NCBI GenBank assembly: GCA_022361195.1
Contig: JAKSBJ010000001.1
Location: 1 to 61,539, forward strand
From: Flavobacteriales bacterium
GTDB lineage: Bacteria > Bacteroidota > Bacteroidia > Flavobacteriales_D > Crocinitomicaceae
Direction: 5' to 3'
Length of the DNA stretch: 61,539 nt
Part shown: positions 28,933 through 37,774 of the stretch, one piece after another
Layout: the number at the start of each line of letters is the position of its first letter
Numbering within the stretch: position 1 is the first letter of the stretch
The notes under the pieces: model-generated
Databases searched by the model: none
What the model saw: only the letters and a program-made list of their open reading frames with translations
Told to the model about the DNA's origin: nothing
Position numbers and translations under genes: made by a program

Positions 28933-29664
28933 ATGAAATATGCATTAGTAACGGGAGGTTCCAGAGGAATTGGTCGTGAGATTTGTAAGACAATCGCGGC
29001 TGATCACGGATTTCACGTGCTTGTAAATTATGCCAGTAATAGCGGTGCTGCCGATGAAACAGTGGCCATGATTAAGGAAGCTGGTGGAAGTGCCGAGGCA
29101 ATTCAGTTTCGCGTAGAAAATAAAGAAGAAGTAGAGCAGAAGTTGGGAGAATGGATGGAGAAAAACGATGGAGCTTTAATTGAAATTATTGTCAACAATG
29201 CCGGAATTACCAAAGATGGACTCTTTGCAATGATGGAAGATGATGCCTGGAACTCGGTGGTAGACATTAGTTTAAAAGGTTTTTACAACGTAACACGTTT
29301 TTTGGTACCGAAATTGCTAAGGAACCGTTATGGAAGAATCGTAAATGTTGCATCACTCTCGGGAGTAAAAGGAAATCCGGGACAAGTCAATTACTCTGCT
29401 GCTAAAGGTGGAATGATTGCCGCGACAAAAGCCTTAGGGCAGGAAATTGCGAAAAGAAAGATAACGGTTAATGCAGTGGCTCCGGGCTTCATTAATACCG
29501 ATATGACAAAAGACTTACCAGCAGATATGTTGGTGAAGTTTGTTCCGGCAAACCGCTTTGGAGAGGCACAGGAAGTAGCTGACTTGGTAAGCTTCCTGGT
29601 TTCAGAAAAGGCTGGATACATTACCGGAGAAGTAATTAATATTAACGGAGGACTATATTCTTAA
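28933..29664 (+). CDS. 3-oxoacyl-ACP reductase (FabG-like SDR) of the pigment synthase
   Basis: 243 residues. Short-chain dehydrogenase with the NADPH motif TGGSRGIG, NNAG (residues in VNNAGITKDG), and the catalytic Ser-Tyr-Lys in NVASLSG and QVNYSAAKGG. It ends with the usual YITGEVININGG. It reduces the beta-keto group after each elongation; the equivalent in Gram-negative aryl polyene loci is ApeQ. It sits four bases after the lyase stop and one base before the ketosynthase ATG. Confidence 0.93.
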   Translation: MKYALVTGGSRGIGREICKTIAADHGFHVLVNYASNSGAADETVAMIKEAGGSAEAIQFRVENKEEVEQKLGEWMEKNDGALIEIIVNNAGITKDGLFAMMEDDAWNSVVDISLKGFYNVTRFLVPKLLRNRYGRIVNVASLSGVKGNPGQVNYSAAKGGMIAATKALGQEIAKRKITVNAVAPGFINTDMTKDLPADMLVKFVPANRFGEAQEVADLVSFLVSEKAGYITGEVININGGLYS

Positions 29665-29665
29665 A

Positions 29666-30886
29666 ATGGACAGAAGAGTTGTAATAACAGGAATGGGGAT
29701 TTACTCTTGTCTTGGAAAAAACCTTGAAGAGGTAAAAGAATCTCTTTATCACGGTAAATCCGGGATTGGAATTGATCCTCAACGAAAAGAATTTGGATAT
29801 AGATCATCTCTGACCGGACTGATCGAAGAACCAAATCTAAAAGGTGTTCTTCCTCGAAGAGAAAGAATTCAGCTTTCGGAGCAAGCAAAATACGCTTATG
29901 TAGCAACGAAAGAAGCATTGGAAAATGCTAAACTATCAGTAGAAGACCTCGAAAAAAGAGAGGTTGGAATTTTATATGGAAATGATTCGTCGGCTAAAGC
30001 TACTATTGAGGCCGTTCAAAAAATCAAGGAAAAAGGAGATACTACACTTTTAGGTAGTGGATCTATTTTTCAATCCATGAATTGTACTGTAACCATGAAC
30101 CTTTCAACCATCTTTAAATTGAAAGGAATCAACTTTACCGTTTCTGCGGCCTGTGCTTCAGGATCACATTCTATTGGAATTGGGTACTTGTTGATCAAAA
30201 TGGGATTACAGGATATGATTGTTTGTGGTGGAGCTCAAGAGGTGAATCCTTTTGTGTTTGGAAGTTTTGATGGATTGAGTGCTTTCTCAATTAATCATGA
30301 CGAACCAACAAAAGCTTCGCGACCGTTTGATAAAGATCGGGATGGATTGGTTCCTTCGGGAGGTGGTGCAACCGTAATTATTGAAACTTTAGAGTCGGCA
30401 CAGGCAAGAGGAGCAAATATTTTAGCAGAGATCACAGGCTATGGCTTCTCATCTAACGGTGATCACATCTCAAATCCAAACAAGGAAGGACAGTTAAAGT
30501 CATTGAGAATGGCATTGGAGCAAGCAGGTATCAGCCCGGCTGATATTGACTATATCAATGCTCATGCAACTTCAACTCCAGTAGGAGATTCTTTTGAAGC
30601 TGCAGCGATTGGTGAAGTATTCGCTGGCTGTAATACACCAGTGAGTTCAACCAAATCTTTGACAGGCCACGAATGTTGGATGGCAGGGGCAAGTGAAATC
30701 GTTTATTCCATCTTAATGATGCAGAATGACTTTATCGCGCCAAACATTAATTTTGAAAATCCTGATGAAGAATCAAAGAATCTTAATATTATTGCAAACA
30801 GAAAAGATCAGGAACTGAATACGGTATTGTCCAACTCATTTGGGTTCGGAGGTACAAATTCAACTTTAATACTACAAAAAACCTAG
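29666..30886 (+). CDS. Beta-ketoacyl-ACP synthase (FabF-like), complete active site
   Basis: 406 residues. KAS I/II type condensing enzyme with Cys163 (SAACASGSHSIG), His300 (INAHATSTPVGD) and His335 (TGHECWMAGASE). The glycine-rich end SNSFGFGGTNSTL is intact. One of three complete ketosynthases in this operon. It lies between the ketoreductase and the first ACP, like the ApeO/ApeR-type enzymes of aryl polyene clusters. Which step each enzyme performs cannot be read from sequence. Confidence 0.92.
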   Translation: MDRRVVITGMGIYSCLGKNLEEVKESLYHGKSGIGIDPQRKEFGYRSSLTGLIEEPNLKGVLPRRERIQLSEQAKYAYVATKEALENAKLSVEDLEKREVGILYGNDSSAKATIEAVQKIKEKGDTTLLGSGSIFQSMNCTVTMNLSTIFKLKGINFTVSAACASGSHSIGIGYLLIKMGLQDMIVCGGAQEVNPFVFGSFDGLSAFSINHDEPTKASRPFDKDRDGLVPSGGGATVIIETLESAQARGANILAEITGYGFSSNGDHISNPNKEGQLKSLRMALEQAGISPADIDYINAHATSTPVGDSFEAAAIGEVFAGCNTPVSSTKSLTGHECWMAGASEIVYSILMMQNDFIAPNINFENPDEESKNLNIIANRKDQELNTVLSNSFGFGGTNSTLILQKT

Positions 30887-30889
30887 GGA

Positions 30890-31234
30890 ATGACCAGAGA
30901 AGAGATAATCGAAAAAGTAAACGAGTTTTTAGTAGAAGAATTCGAAGTGGATGGATCACTTATCAAACCAGAAGCTCCATTACAGGAAACTTTGGATTTG
31001 GATAGTCTTGATTATGTAGACTTAGTAGTTGTGATTGAAAGCAACTTCGGATTTAAAGTACAAGGAGAAGATTTCGTTGATATCAAGACATTTGACGATT
31101 TTTATACTTACGCTTACAATAAGTACCACGGTATAGAAATGCCTAAAAAAGAGCAACCAGCTGATTCTGACAATGAAGAAGAAGGTGGTTCAGATGTGTC
31201 AGCGGAAGCTGAAACTAGTGAAGAGACGGCTTAA
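30890..31234 (+). CDS. Acyl carrier protein with acidic C-terminal extension
   Basis: 114 residues. The phosphopantetheine attachment serine is Ser39 in LDLDSLDYVDLVV. The carrier domain ends near residue 80; the rest is an acidic low-complexity tail (DSDNEEEGGSDVSAEAE) not usual in AcpP. Dedicated carrier for the pigment synthase, three bases after the ketosynthase gene. A second ACP lies at 34658. Confidence 0.93.
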   Translation: MTREEIIEKVNEFLVEEFEVDGSLIKPEAPLQETLDLDSLDYVDLVVVIESNFGFKVQGEDFVDIKTFDDFYTYAYNKYHGIEMPKKEQPADSDNEEEGGSDVSAEAETSEETA

Positions 31235-31240
31235 AAATCG

Positions 31241-32119
31241 ATGTCAAGCTGGAAAGGAAAAAGTAAAGGGACTCCTTTAGGCTATAAAATCTTTATCCGT
31301 ATAATTCAACTTTTCGGAGTAGGTTTTACTTATCGGATTTTGCGCTTTGTCGTTTTTTATTATTACCTGTTTGCTACTACACCTAAACGAAATTTACGTT
31401 TATTTTATTCCAAAGTACCAGGATTAAATTCTGCTAAGATATCTCGTATCATTCGTAGAAATTTTAATCTATTAGGCGAGTCCTTGGTAGATCGTTTTGC
31501 CTTCTTAATTGGAAAGGGTGATAAAATCACTTATACCGAAGAAGGCGAGAAATACTTGCGGGATTTTGCCGAACGAAAACAGCCTTTGATACTGATTTCG
31601 GCACACATTGGGAACTGGGAAATAGCTGGTAATTTATTAAAGAAACTGGATGCCAAAGTCAACGTTGTTATGTTTGACGGGGAAAGTGAGAAGCTAAAAA
31701 AGCTTCTCAAAAATGAAGTGGGTGAGTCCCATTTCAATATCATTTCTATCAAACCCAACGATTTGTCACACATCTATCAAATTAATAATGCAATAAAAAG
31801 CGGAGAAATGGTTTGTATCCATGGTGATCGATTCATTGAAGGAGCTAAAACCATTCCAACAAAGTTATTTGGGCAGCCTATTGATTTACCTTATGGTTCA
31901 TTTCAAATTGCTTCCCGTTTAAAAGCCCATCATTGTTTTATCTTTGCTGTGAAAGATGGTAAGTACAATTATCATTTTACCTCAACGCAACCTGAGTTGC
32001 TAAATAGGCCTGAACAAGTTGCAGAAAAATATGTTGAGGTATTGGAGGAAAAAATAAAAGCTAATCCGGAACAGTGGTTTAACTACTTTCCCTTTTTTAA
32101 AGAAAATGCTAGTCAATAA
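31241..32119 (+). CDS. LpxL/HtrB-like lysophospholipid acyltransferase
   Basis: 292 residues. Membrane-associated acyltransferase of the lipid A lauroyl/myristoyl type: an N-terminal hydrophobic helix (GFTYRILRFVVFYYYLFA), the catalytic block LISAHIGNWEIAG, CIHGDRF and a C-terminal EQWFNYFPFF. Equivalent acyltransferases occur in aryl polyene loci, where they are thought to attach the polyene chain to a lipid anchor. Its last 14 bases overlap the next gene. Confidence 0.87.
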   Translation: MSSWKGKSKGTPLGYKIFIRIIQLFGVGFTYRILRFVVFYYYLFATTPKRNLRLFYSKVPGLNSAKISRIIRRNFNLLGESLVDRFAFLIGKGDKITYTEEGEKYLRDFAERKQPLILISAHIGNWEIAGNLLKKLDAKVNVVMFDGESEKLKKLLKNEVGESHFNIISIKPNDLSHIYQINNAIKSGEMVCIHGDRFIEGAKTIPTKLFGQPIDLPYGSFQIASRLKAHHCFIFAVKDGKYNYHFTSTQPELLNRPEQVAEKYVEVLEEKIKANPEQWFNYFPFFKENASQ

Positions 32120-32549
32120 AGAGAACATAACAGACCTTTTGCCACAACGGCCGCCAATTTTGATGATTGATACTTTGATGCATCAGGATGAGCAAAAAAC
32201 CATTACAAACTTTGACGTTTTAGATTCTAACATCTTCGTTAGAGACGGAGAGTTCCAGGAATCAGGAATCATTGAAAATATAGCACAAACTGCTGCTGCC
32301 AGAGCTGGATACTATTATAAAATGCACAATGAAACACCTCCTTTGGGGTTTATTGGTGCAGTATCAAAGGTTAAAATTGATCGCTATCCTAAAGTCGGTG
32401 AAACTTTAACCACTACGGTAGAAATGAAAAATGAAGTTTTTACGGTTACGCTAATTAAAGGCACGACTTATGTAGGGGAGGAGAAAATAGCCGAATGTGA
32501 AATGAAGATTGTTATCGATGATCCGAGGAAAGCGCAGGTATCTGCTTAA
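32106..32549 (+). CDS. Hotdog-fold dehydratase-like protein lacking the usual catalytic His (ApeP-like)
   Basis: 147 residues. The opening LLPQRPPILMIDTL and the helix GIIENIAQTAAARAG fit FabZ/FabA-like hotdog proteins and keep the acidic residue of the helix. The usual GHFPxxP His motif is replaced by NIFVRDGEFQESG. A second hotdog protein with an intact GHFP lies at 38419, so the two may work as a heterodimer, as reported for ApeI/ApeP. Overlaps both neighbouring genes, indicating coupled translation. Confidence 0.8.
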   Translation: MLVNKENITDLLPQRPPILMIDTLMHQDEQKTITNFDVLDSNIFVRDGEFQESGIIENIAQTAAARAGYYYKMHNETPPLGFIGAVSKVKIDRYPKVGETLTTTVEMKNEVFTVTLIKGTTYVGEEKIAECEMKIVIDDPRKAQVSA

Positions 32550-32964
32550 TGAAATAGAGGTAGCCGTTCGTTTTAGTGAAGTGGACGCCATGAATGTGGT
32601 GTGGCATGGTAATTATCTAAAGTATTTTGAGGATGGTAGAGAGGCTTTGGGAGCAGAATATCAATTGGATTATTTAGACATTGCTCATAAAGGCTTTTTT
32701 GTTCCTATTGTTCATTCGGAGATTGACCATTCATATCCCATTCAATATGGAAGTAAAGTAAAAGTCATTTCTCGTTTGGTAGACACACCAGCTGCCAAAA
32801 TCATTCATGAGTACGAGATTTATGATGTGAATAGTGGTAAATTAGCTGCTAAAGGCCAAACCATTCAGGTTTTTGTAACTCACGAAAAAGAATTGATTTT
32901 GACCATCCCGGAATTTTATGCCGAATGGAAGGCTCAACAAAATTGGATTGAAGACGAAGAGTAA
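32518..32964 (+). CDS. 4HBT/YbgC-type acyl thioesterase
   Basis: 148 residues from the ATG at 32518 (an in-frame TTG at 32509 is an alternative). Hotdog thioesterase with RFSEVDAMNVVWHGNYLKYFEDGREALG, which holds the family's catalytic Asp and the WHGNY block. It overlaps the end of the upstream dehydratase gene by 32 bases. Likely releases the finished or stalled chain from ACP or CoA; which one is unknown. Confidence 0.88.
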   Translation: MIRGKRRYLLNEIEVAVRFSEVDAMNVVWHGNYLKYFEDGREALGAEYQLDYLDIAHKGFFVPIVHSEIDHSYPIQYGSKVKVISRLVDTPAAKIIHEYEIYDVNSGKLAAKGQTIQVFVTHEKELILTIPEFYAEWKAQQNWIEDEE

Positions 32965-34053
32965 ATGGTTTACGCTGGCGCCGAACATATCATCTCTCCT
33001 TTAGGAGATTCAGCCGAAATAAACTTTCAACGCTTGTTGGAAGGGGAGATGGCTACTCAGAAGCATGAAGGAATTGGTAATAAAGGTGAAGATTTGTATG
33101 CTGCTGTAATAGGTGAAGTAGGAGCCTTTGATCTGGTTGCCGGAATTGAAAAGAGCATTAAAGCAAGTTTGGCACTTTTGAATCAAGAAGTATTGGCAAC
33201 TTCAAAAAAAGGTCTTCTTTTAAGTACTACAAAGGGAGAAATTGAAAAGTTGAAAGAGGACGCTAAAGGAGCTTCTCTTTTGAACTTTAAGCAAAAAATT
33301 GAAGAGCGGTTTACTGACTTTGATAACTGTGAACTAATTTCCAATGCATGTATTTCTGGAGTTTTAGCTTTAATTAGAGGACATGATTTAATCGTAGCAG
33401 GTGAATATGAGACTGTTGTTGTTTCAGGAGCAGATATGTTGTCAGAATTTACTTTGGCTGGATTTCAGTCCTTTTTCGCTATAGCAGATGATGTTTGTCG
33501 TCCCTTTGATAAAAACCGAACAGGAATTAATTTGGGAGAAGGAGTTGGGACGATTGTTCTTTCGTCAAATCCCAATTTGTTTCAACAAAAACCAATGAAA
33601 TTATTGGGTGGATCGGCTGCTAATGATGCAAATCATATTTCAGGACCATCACGAACCGGAGAGGGACTTTACCGCTCCATTCATAGAACACTAAAAAGAG
33701 CAGAGGTATCAGCAGATGAAATTGACTTTTTGTCGGCACATGGTACCGGAACTAATTATAATGACGAAATGGAATCCATTGCTTTTGATCGTATAGGACT
33801 AAATACAGTTCCTATGCATAGTTTAAAAGGAGCATTGGGGCATACATTTGGCGCAGCTGGGCTCATTGAGGCAGCGATCTGTTTACAGTCCATGCGGAAT
33901 AATGTAATGTTGGCAAGTGCCGGATTCCTGGAAGAAGGAACGTCATGCAGTATTAATGTCCTTCAAAAAAATCAAAACAAAGAATTAAAAACCGTACTTA
34001 AAACAGCGTCTGGTTTTGGAGGTTGTAATGCATCCATTGTATTTCGTAAATGA
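32965..34053 (+). CDS. Beta-ketoacyl-ACP synthase, complete active site
   Basis: 362 residues, somewhat short for KAS II. Active-site residues Cys129 (ISNACISGVLALI), His259 (SAHGTGTNYND) and His293 (LGHTFGAAGLIEA). It starts directly after the thioesterase stop and overlaps the next gene by four bases (ATGA at 34050). Adjacent to a degenerate synthase-like protein, with which it may pair. Confidence 0.9.
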   Translation: MVYAGAEHIISPLGDSAEINFQRLLEGEMATQKHEGIGNKGEDLYAAVIGEVGAFDLVAGIEKSIKASLALLNQEVLATSKKGLLLSTTKGEIEKLKEDAKGASLLNFKQKIEERFTDFDNCELISNACISGVLALIRGHDLIVAGEYETVVVSGADMLSEFTLAGFQSFFAIADDVCRPFDKNRTGINLGEGVGTIVLSSNPNLFQQKPMKLLGGSAANDANHISGPSRTGEGLYRSIHRTLKRAEVSADEIDFLSAHGTGTNYNDEMESIAFDRIGLNTVPMHSLKGALGHTFGAAGLIEAAICLQSMRNNVMLASAGFLEEGTSCSINVLQKNQNKELKTVLKTASGFGGCNASIVFRK

Positions 34054-34655
34054 ATTTGACCATTTCGACATACTGTACCATTTATAACAAGAAAGTTTTC
34101 TTGAATGGTGAACAATTGCATGAAGATTTGGCTGGAGAAGAAGATTTCTTAAAAGCACTTTATAAAAAGTTAGAAATTGATTACTCCAAATTTTATAAAA
34201 TGGATGGTATTTCCCGGCTAGGATTGCTGGGAGTGGAATTATTAAAAACTGCTAATCATGGTTTGTTGAATTGTGAAGATGATGAAGTTGCAATGGTTTT
34301 CCAATCCGAAAATGGATGCTTGGAATCGGATGTAAATCATCAGCTGGAAGTCAATAAAAAATCACCTAGTCCTGCAGTATTTGTTTATACCTTATCAAAC
34401 ATAGTAATAGGAGAAATCTCGATTCGTAATAAATGGTATGGAGAGAGCATTTTTTTTATTGATAATTTCGACTCAAACAAGAACTTGCTTTCTTATTCTA
34501 AATCGTTACTTTTAAGCGGTAAAGCGAAGAAGATTATTGCAGCTAAAATAGAGCATTTTGACGAAAATGTTTTCTTGAGTTGCGCGCTTATAGACGAAGA
34601 AGGAAGTATGCCTCTGACCGATGAAAACCTGAAAAAAGTACTTAACACAAAATAG
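34050..34655 (+). CDS. Degenerate ketosynthase-like protein (half thiolase fold)
   Basis: 201 residues. The protein resembles only the N-terminal half of a ketosynthase: KMDGISRLGLLGVELLK corresponds to the early helix, DEVAMVFQSENG to the core strand, and FVYTLSNIVIGEISIRNKWYG to the segment that in chain-length factors reads like NTVAGxIAI. No active-site Cys or His is recognisable. Wedged between a full ketosynthase and an ACP with four- and two-base junctions. Probably a non-catalytic partner subunit; this assignment is by pattern only. Confidence 0.65.
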   Translation: MNLTISTYCTIYNKKVFLNGEQLHEDLAGEEDFLKALYKKLEIDYSKFYKMDGISRLGLLGVELLKTANHGLLNCEDDEVAMVFQSENGCLESDVNHQLEVNKKSPSPAVFVYTLSNIVIGEISIRNKWYGESIFFIDNFDSNKNLLSYSKSLLLSGKAKKIIAAKIEHFDENVFLSCALIDEEGSMPLTDENLKKVLNTK

Positions 34656-34657
34656 GA

Positions 34658-34912
34658 ATGGAAGAATTGCTGGAAAAACTAAAAGGAGAGATCATTGAAC
34701 AATTGAATTTGGAAGATGTAAAAGCTGAAGATATCGGAAATGATGATCCACTTTTTGGCGATGGTTTAGGATTGGATTCTATCGACGCATTAGAACTTAT
34801 CGTATTGTTGGATCAGAATTATGGAATCGCCATTGCTAATCCTGAAGAAGGAAGAGAAATATTTCAATCGGTACAAAGCATTGCCGATTATATTGAAGCC
34901 AATCGAAATTAA
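34658..34912 (+). CDS. Acyl carrier protein
   Basis: 84 residues with the attachment serine in GLGLDSIDALELIVLL. The fold is the usual short carrier: an N-terminal helix (EELLEKLKGEIIEQLNL), helix 2 after the Ser, and a final VQSIADYIEANRN. It has none of the acidic tail of the ACP at 30890, so the two carriers probably serve different steps or partners (compare ApeE and ApeF). Four bases precede the next ketosynthase. Confidence 0.94.
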   Translation: MEELLEKLKGEIIEQLNLEDVKAEDIGNDDPLFGDGLGLDSIDALELIVLLDQNYGIAIANPEEGREIFQSVQSIADYIEANRN

Positions 34913-34916
34913 TTAA

Positions 34917-36101
34917 ATGCAGATAGCCATTTGTGGCATAGGAACTATTTCAGCCATAGGAAATACTGTGGCTGAAAGTCTGGAGACCTTGAAATCCGGA
35001 AAAAGTCCTATTTCCAAAATCGAAAATATTCGTCATCTCCGAAAACCTTATTTAGGAGGGCAAATCAAATTGTCAGATGAGGCGTTAAAGGCGGAGTTGG
35101 GTATCGAACCCAATACTGTTTTTCCTCGTTCAGCACTACTTTCAGCCTGGGCGGCTAAAGAAGCCTGGGGAAACTCGGAAAATCATGATGAGATTCGGAC
35201 AGCTTTTATTTCAGCTACCTCGGTAGGAGGAATGGAATTGTCAGAGCAATTTTATTTTGACTATCAGCAAAACGAAAGCTTTGATTTGATTGAAAACCTT
35301 TCTACTCATGATAATGGGGCTGGAACGGATTTGATTTTGGATGCACTAGGAGTAAATGCTTCTCGCTATACCATCTCAACAGCTTGTTCTTCGGCAGCAA
35401 ATGCCATTTTATTAGGGGCAAGAATGATTGAAATGGGAATTATAGACAGAGCTTTAGTTGGAGGGGGAGATGCCTTGAGCAATTTTACCTTAAATGGTTT
35501 TGACTCGCTCATGATTTATGATACTGAATGGTGTAAACCATTTGATGATACACGAAAGGGATTGAACTTAGGAGAAGCTGCAGGCTTTTTGAGGTTGGAG
35601 AATGATAAAGCAATGAAGTTGAGTGATTCTCAACCCTTGGCTTATGTAAAGGGATGGGCTAATGCAAACGATTCTTATCATCAAACAGCATCCTCTCCAG
35701 ATGGCAAGGGTGCTACTTTGGCTATTACAAAAGCTATTGCGAAAGCCGGAATTGATGCAGATCAAATTGATTACATCAACGCACATGGAACGGCAACTCC
35801 AAATAACGATCTTTCAGAGTCAACTGCCTTTAAGAACGTTTTTGGAAATCAAATTCCAGCTTTTAGCTCAACCAAAGCATTTACAGGTCATACTTTAGCG
35901 GCAGCTGGTGGAATAGAAGCTGTGTTTTCAGTATTGGCCATTCGAGAAAACCTCATCTTTCCAAATTTGAATTATTCAAATGCCATGAAAGAGACGGATT
36001 TTGCTCCACAAACAGAAATTAAAAGTCAGGAAGTGAACCATGTTTTATCCAATTCTTTTGGATTTGGAGGAAACAGCACCTCACTCGTTTTTTCATCATG
36101 A
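34917..36101 (+). CDS. Beta-ketoacyl-ACP synthase, complete active site
   Basis: 394 residues. KAS II-like with Cys160 (STACSSAANAIL), His290 (INAHGTATPNND) and His325 (FTGHTLAAAGGIEA), ending SNSFGFGGNSTSLVF. The third complete ketosynthase of the operon. Its stop overlaps the ATG of the chain-length-factor-like gene (ATGA at 36098), an arrangement typical of KS/CLF pairs, so these two are the best candidates for the elongating heterodimer. Confidence 0.92.
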   Translation: MQIAICGIGTISAIGNTVAESLETLKSGKSPISKIENIRHLRKPYLGGQIKLSDEALKAELGIEPNTVFPRSALLSAWAAKEAWGNSENHDEIRTAFISATSVGGMELSEQFYFDYQQNESFDLIENLSTHDNGAGTDLILDALGVNASRYTISTACSSAANAILLGARMIEMGIIDRALVGGGDALSNFTLNGFDSLMIYDTEWCKPFDDTRKGLNLGEAAGFLRLENDKAMKLSDSQPLAYVKGWANANDSYHQTASSPDGKGATLAITKAIAKAGIDADQIDYINAHGTATPNNDLSESTAFKNVFGNQIPAFSSTKAFTGHTLAAAGGIEAVFSVLAIRENLIFPNLNYSNAMKETDFAPQTEIKSQEVNHVLSNSFGFGGNSTSLVFSS

Positions 36102-37021
36102 GAGCGTACATTCAGGCATATAAAACCATCTCGCACCGAAACTCTTTTGAGAACGGAATTTTAGCTTCTTTAAAGGAAGAGACTCAAGAGGATATTGTAC
36201 ATCCCGACTATAAAAGTATTATTCCACCCGCTTTGATAAGACGAATGAGTAGTATTATCAGGATGGGAGTAGGAATGGCTTTGGCGGTGAAAGAAGAACA
36301 GGAGATAGAAGGAATTATTGTAGGAACCGGATTAGGCTGTTTGGCTAATACGGAGAAGTTCATGGAACAATTTGTGAAGAAGACAGAGGGGATTTTAGCT
36401 CCTACAGCTTTCATACAGTCAACTCATAACACTATTGCTGGGCAAATTGGTTTGATTTTAAAGGACAATTGCTACAATAGCACCTATACACAAAGAGGAA
36501 TTTCATTTGAAAATGCACTTTTAGATGCCATCATGATCTCAATGGAGACAGAAGGAAATGTTCTGGTTGGTGGGGTTGATGAAGTGATTCCTTTGATGGA
36601 TGATTTGGGTGAGAAGGCAGAGGTTGATACGGAACCAGTTGTTGCGGGAGGAAGTTTTTTCCGACTCAGTGGTAAAAAGGAAAATGCTGTTGCTGAAATA
36701 GCCTATGTGACGAATCTTCCAATGATGTCGGATGATTTGGAGAAAGAGGTAGATACTTTTTTGAAAAAATCGGGGCTTCCAAAAGTAGATTTGATTTTGT
36801 TTGGTCATTCGTTTATTGGTTCGCAACTCAAACTAAGAGGAAATTCGGAGACGGAAGTAATAGACTATTCAGCTCACTCCGGAATTTACATGACCAATTC
36901 GGCATATGGTTTACAGATGGCTGCTGAATATTTAGCTGGAGATACAGACTATAAAACAATTTTGGTAGTCAACAATTTTGACGACAAAGTACTTGGAATG
37001 ACTTATGTTCAAAAAGCTTGA
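36098..37021 (+). CDS. Chain-length-factor-like ketosynthase homolog without catalytic Cys
   Basis: 307 residues. The segment PPALIRRMSSIIRMGVGMAL and IQSTHNTIAGQIGLIL match the 'ketoacyl-synthase, N-terminal, chain length factor' type (Ketoacyl-synt_2). Where ketosynthases have the active-site Cys the sequence reads NSTYTQRGISFENALLDA, so it is not catalytic. Shorter than a full KS. Translationally coupled to the upstream KS; probably sets polyene length (ApeC-like), an inference. Confidence 0.8.
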   Translation: MRAYIQAYKTISHRNSFENGILASLKEETQEDIVHPDYKSIIPPALIRRMSSIIRMGVGMALAVKEEQEIEGIIVGTGLGCLANTEKFMEQFVKKTEGILAPTAFIQSTHNTIAGQIGLILKDNCYNSTYTQRGISFENALLDAIMISMETEGNVLVGGVDEVIPLMDDLGEKAEVDTEPVVAGGSFFRLSGKKENAVAEIAYVTNLPMMSDDLEKEVDTFLKKSGLPKVDLILFGHSFIGSQLKLRGNSETEVIDYSAHSGIYMTNSAYGLQMAAEYLAGDTDYKTILVVNNFDDKVLGMTYVQKA

Positions 37022-37773
37022 AGTTTAGAATATCCATATTGATCTTACTGAGCGGAATTGTCGCTTCGACATTGTTCCTCGAAGATCGTAGTTTGCTTAT
37101 TACAACCCTTCTTATTTTAACTCTTCTCTATGTTATTGCCTTAACGGTAGGTGTTACTACTATTAAATGGAATTACTTCATGAATTCCATTAACCGGGTA
37201 GGTGAAGGAAAAATCTGTTTTACTTTTGATGACGGTCCAGTTGAAAACACCCGTGATGTTTTGGCAGTTTTAAATAAACATGAAGTTAAGGCAACCTTCT
37301 TTTTGATTGGAAAGAATTGTAAGGAGAATCAAAATATACTCAAAGAAATTATGGCAGAGGGACATATCATTGGTAATCATTCTTTTTCACATGAGAATAG
37401 TATTGGTTGGTCATCTACCTCCAAAGTAATTGAGGAAATCGAACAAACGAATCAAATCATTAAGGAGGTAAGCGGAATTCAACCACAGTTTTATCGTCCA
37501 CCATTTGGAATTACTAATCCCAAAATTGCCAGAGCGATCGCTAAAACTAAAATGATCTCTGTTGGTTGGACTATCCGAACTTTTGATACGGTTGTAAAAG
37601 ATGCTGAAAAACTAATTGCCAAAGTAAAACCTCGACTCAATAAAAAAGGACATATCATCCTTATGCATGACAGCTGCCCGCAAACTGTTGTGGCTTTAGA
37701 TCAGTTGATTATCAATTGTAAAGAAAAGGGTATAAAAATTGTTAATCTGGATGATATAGCACAAACAAATTAA
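37018..37773 (+). CDS. Membrane-anchored NodB-type polysaccharide deacetylase
   Basis: 251 residues. TTG start overlapping the upstream stop (TTGA); there is no nearby ATG that keeps the first membrane span. Two N-terminal spans lead into a complete NodB domain: CFTFDDGPVE, GNHSFSHE (metal His pair), FYRPPFG and ILMHDS. It would act outside the inner membrane on an N-acetylated or other acylated substrate. Its presence inside a pigment operon, before a LolA-like gene, suggests it edits a pigment conjugate or lipid carrier; the substrate is unknown. Confidence 0.88.
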   Translation: MKFRISILILLSGIVASTLFLEDRSLLITTLLILTLLYVIALTVGVTTIKWNYFMNSINRVGEGKICFTFDDGPVENTRDVLAVLNKHEVKATFFLIGKNCKENQNILKEIMAEGHIIGNHSFSHENSIGWSSTSKVIEEIEQTNQIIKEVSGIQPQFYRPPFGITNPKIARAIAKTKMISVGWTIRTFDTVVKDAEKLIAKVKPRLNKKGHIILMHDSCPQTVVALDQLIINCKEKGIKIVNLDDIAQTN

Positions 37774-37774
37774 A

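Noticed and set aside
28933..34912. Primary fatty-acid synthesis (fab) cluster
   Set aside because: No fabD, fabH, fabI or plsX; the extra ketosynthases, chain-length-factor-like gene, lyase and exporter point to a specialised aryl polyene synthase.
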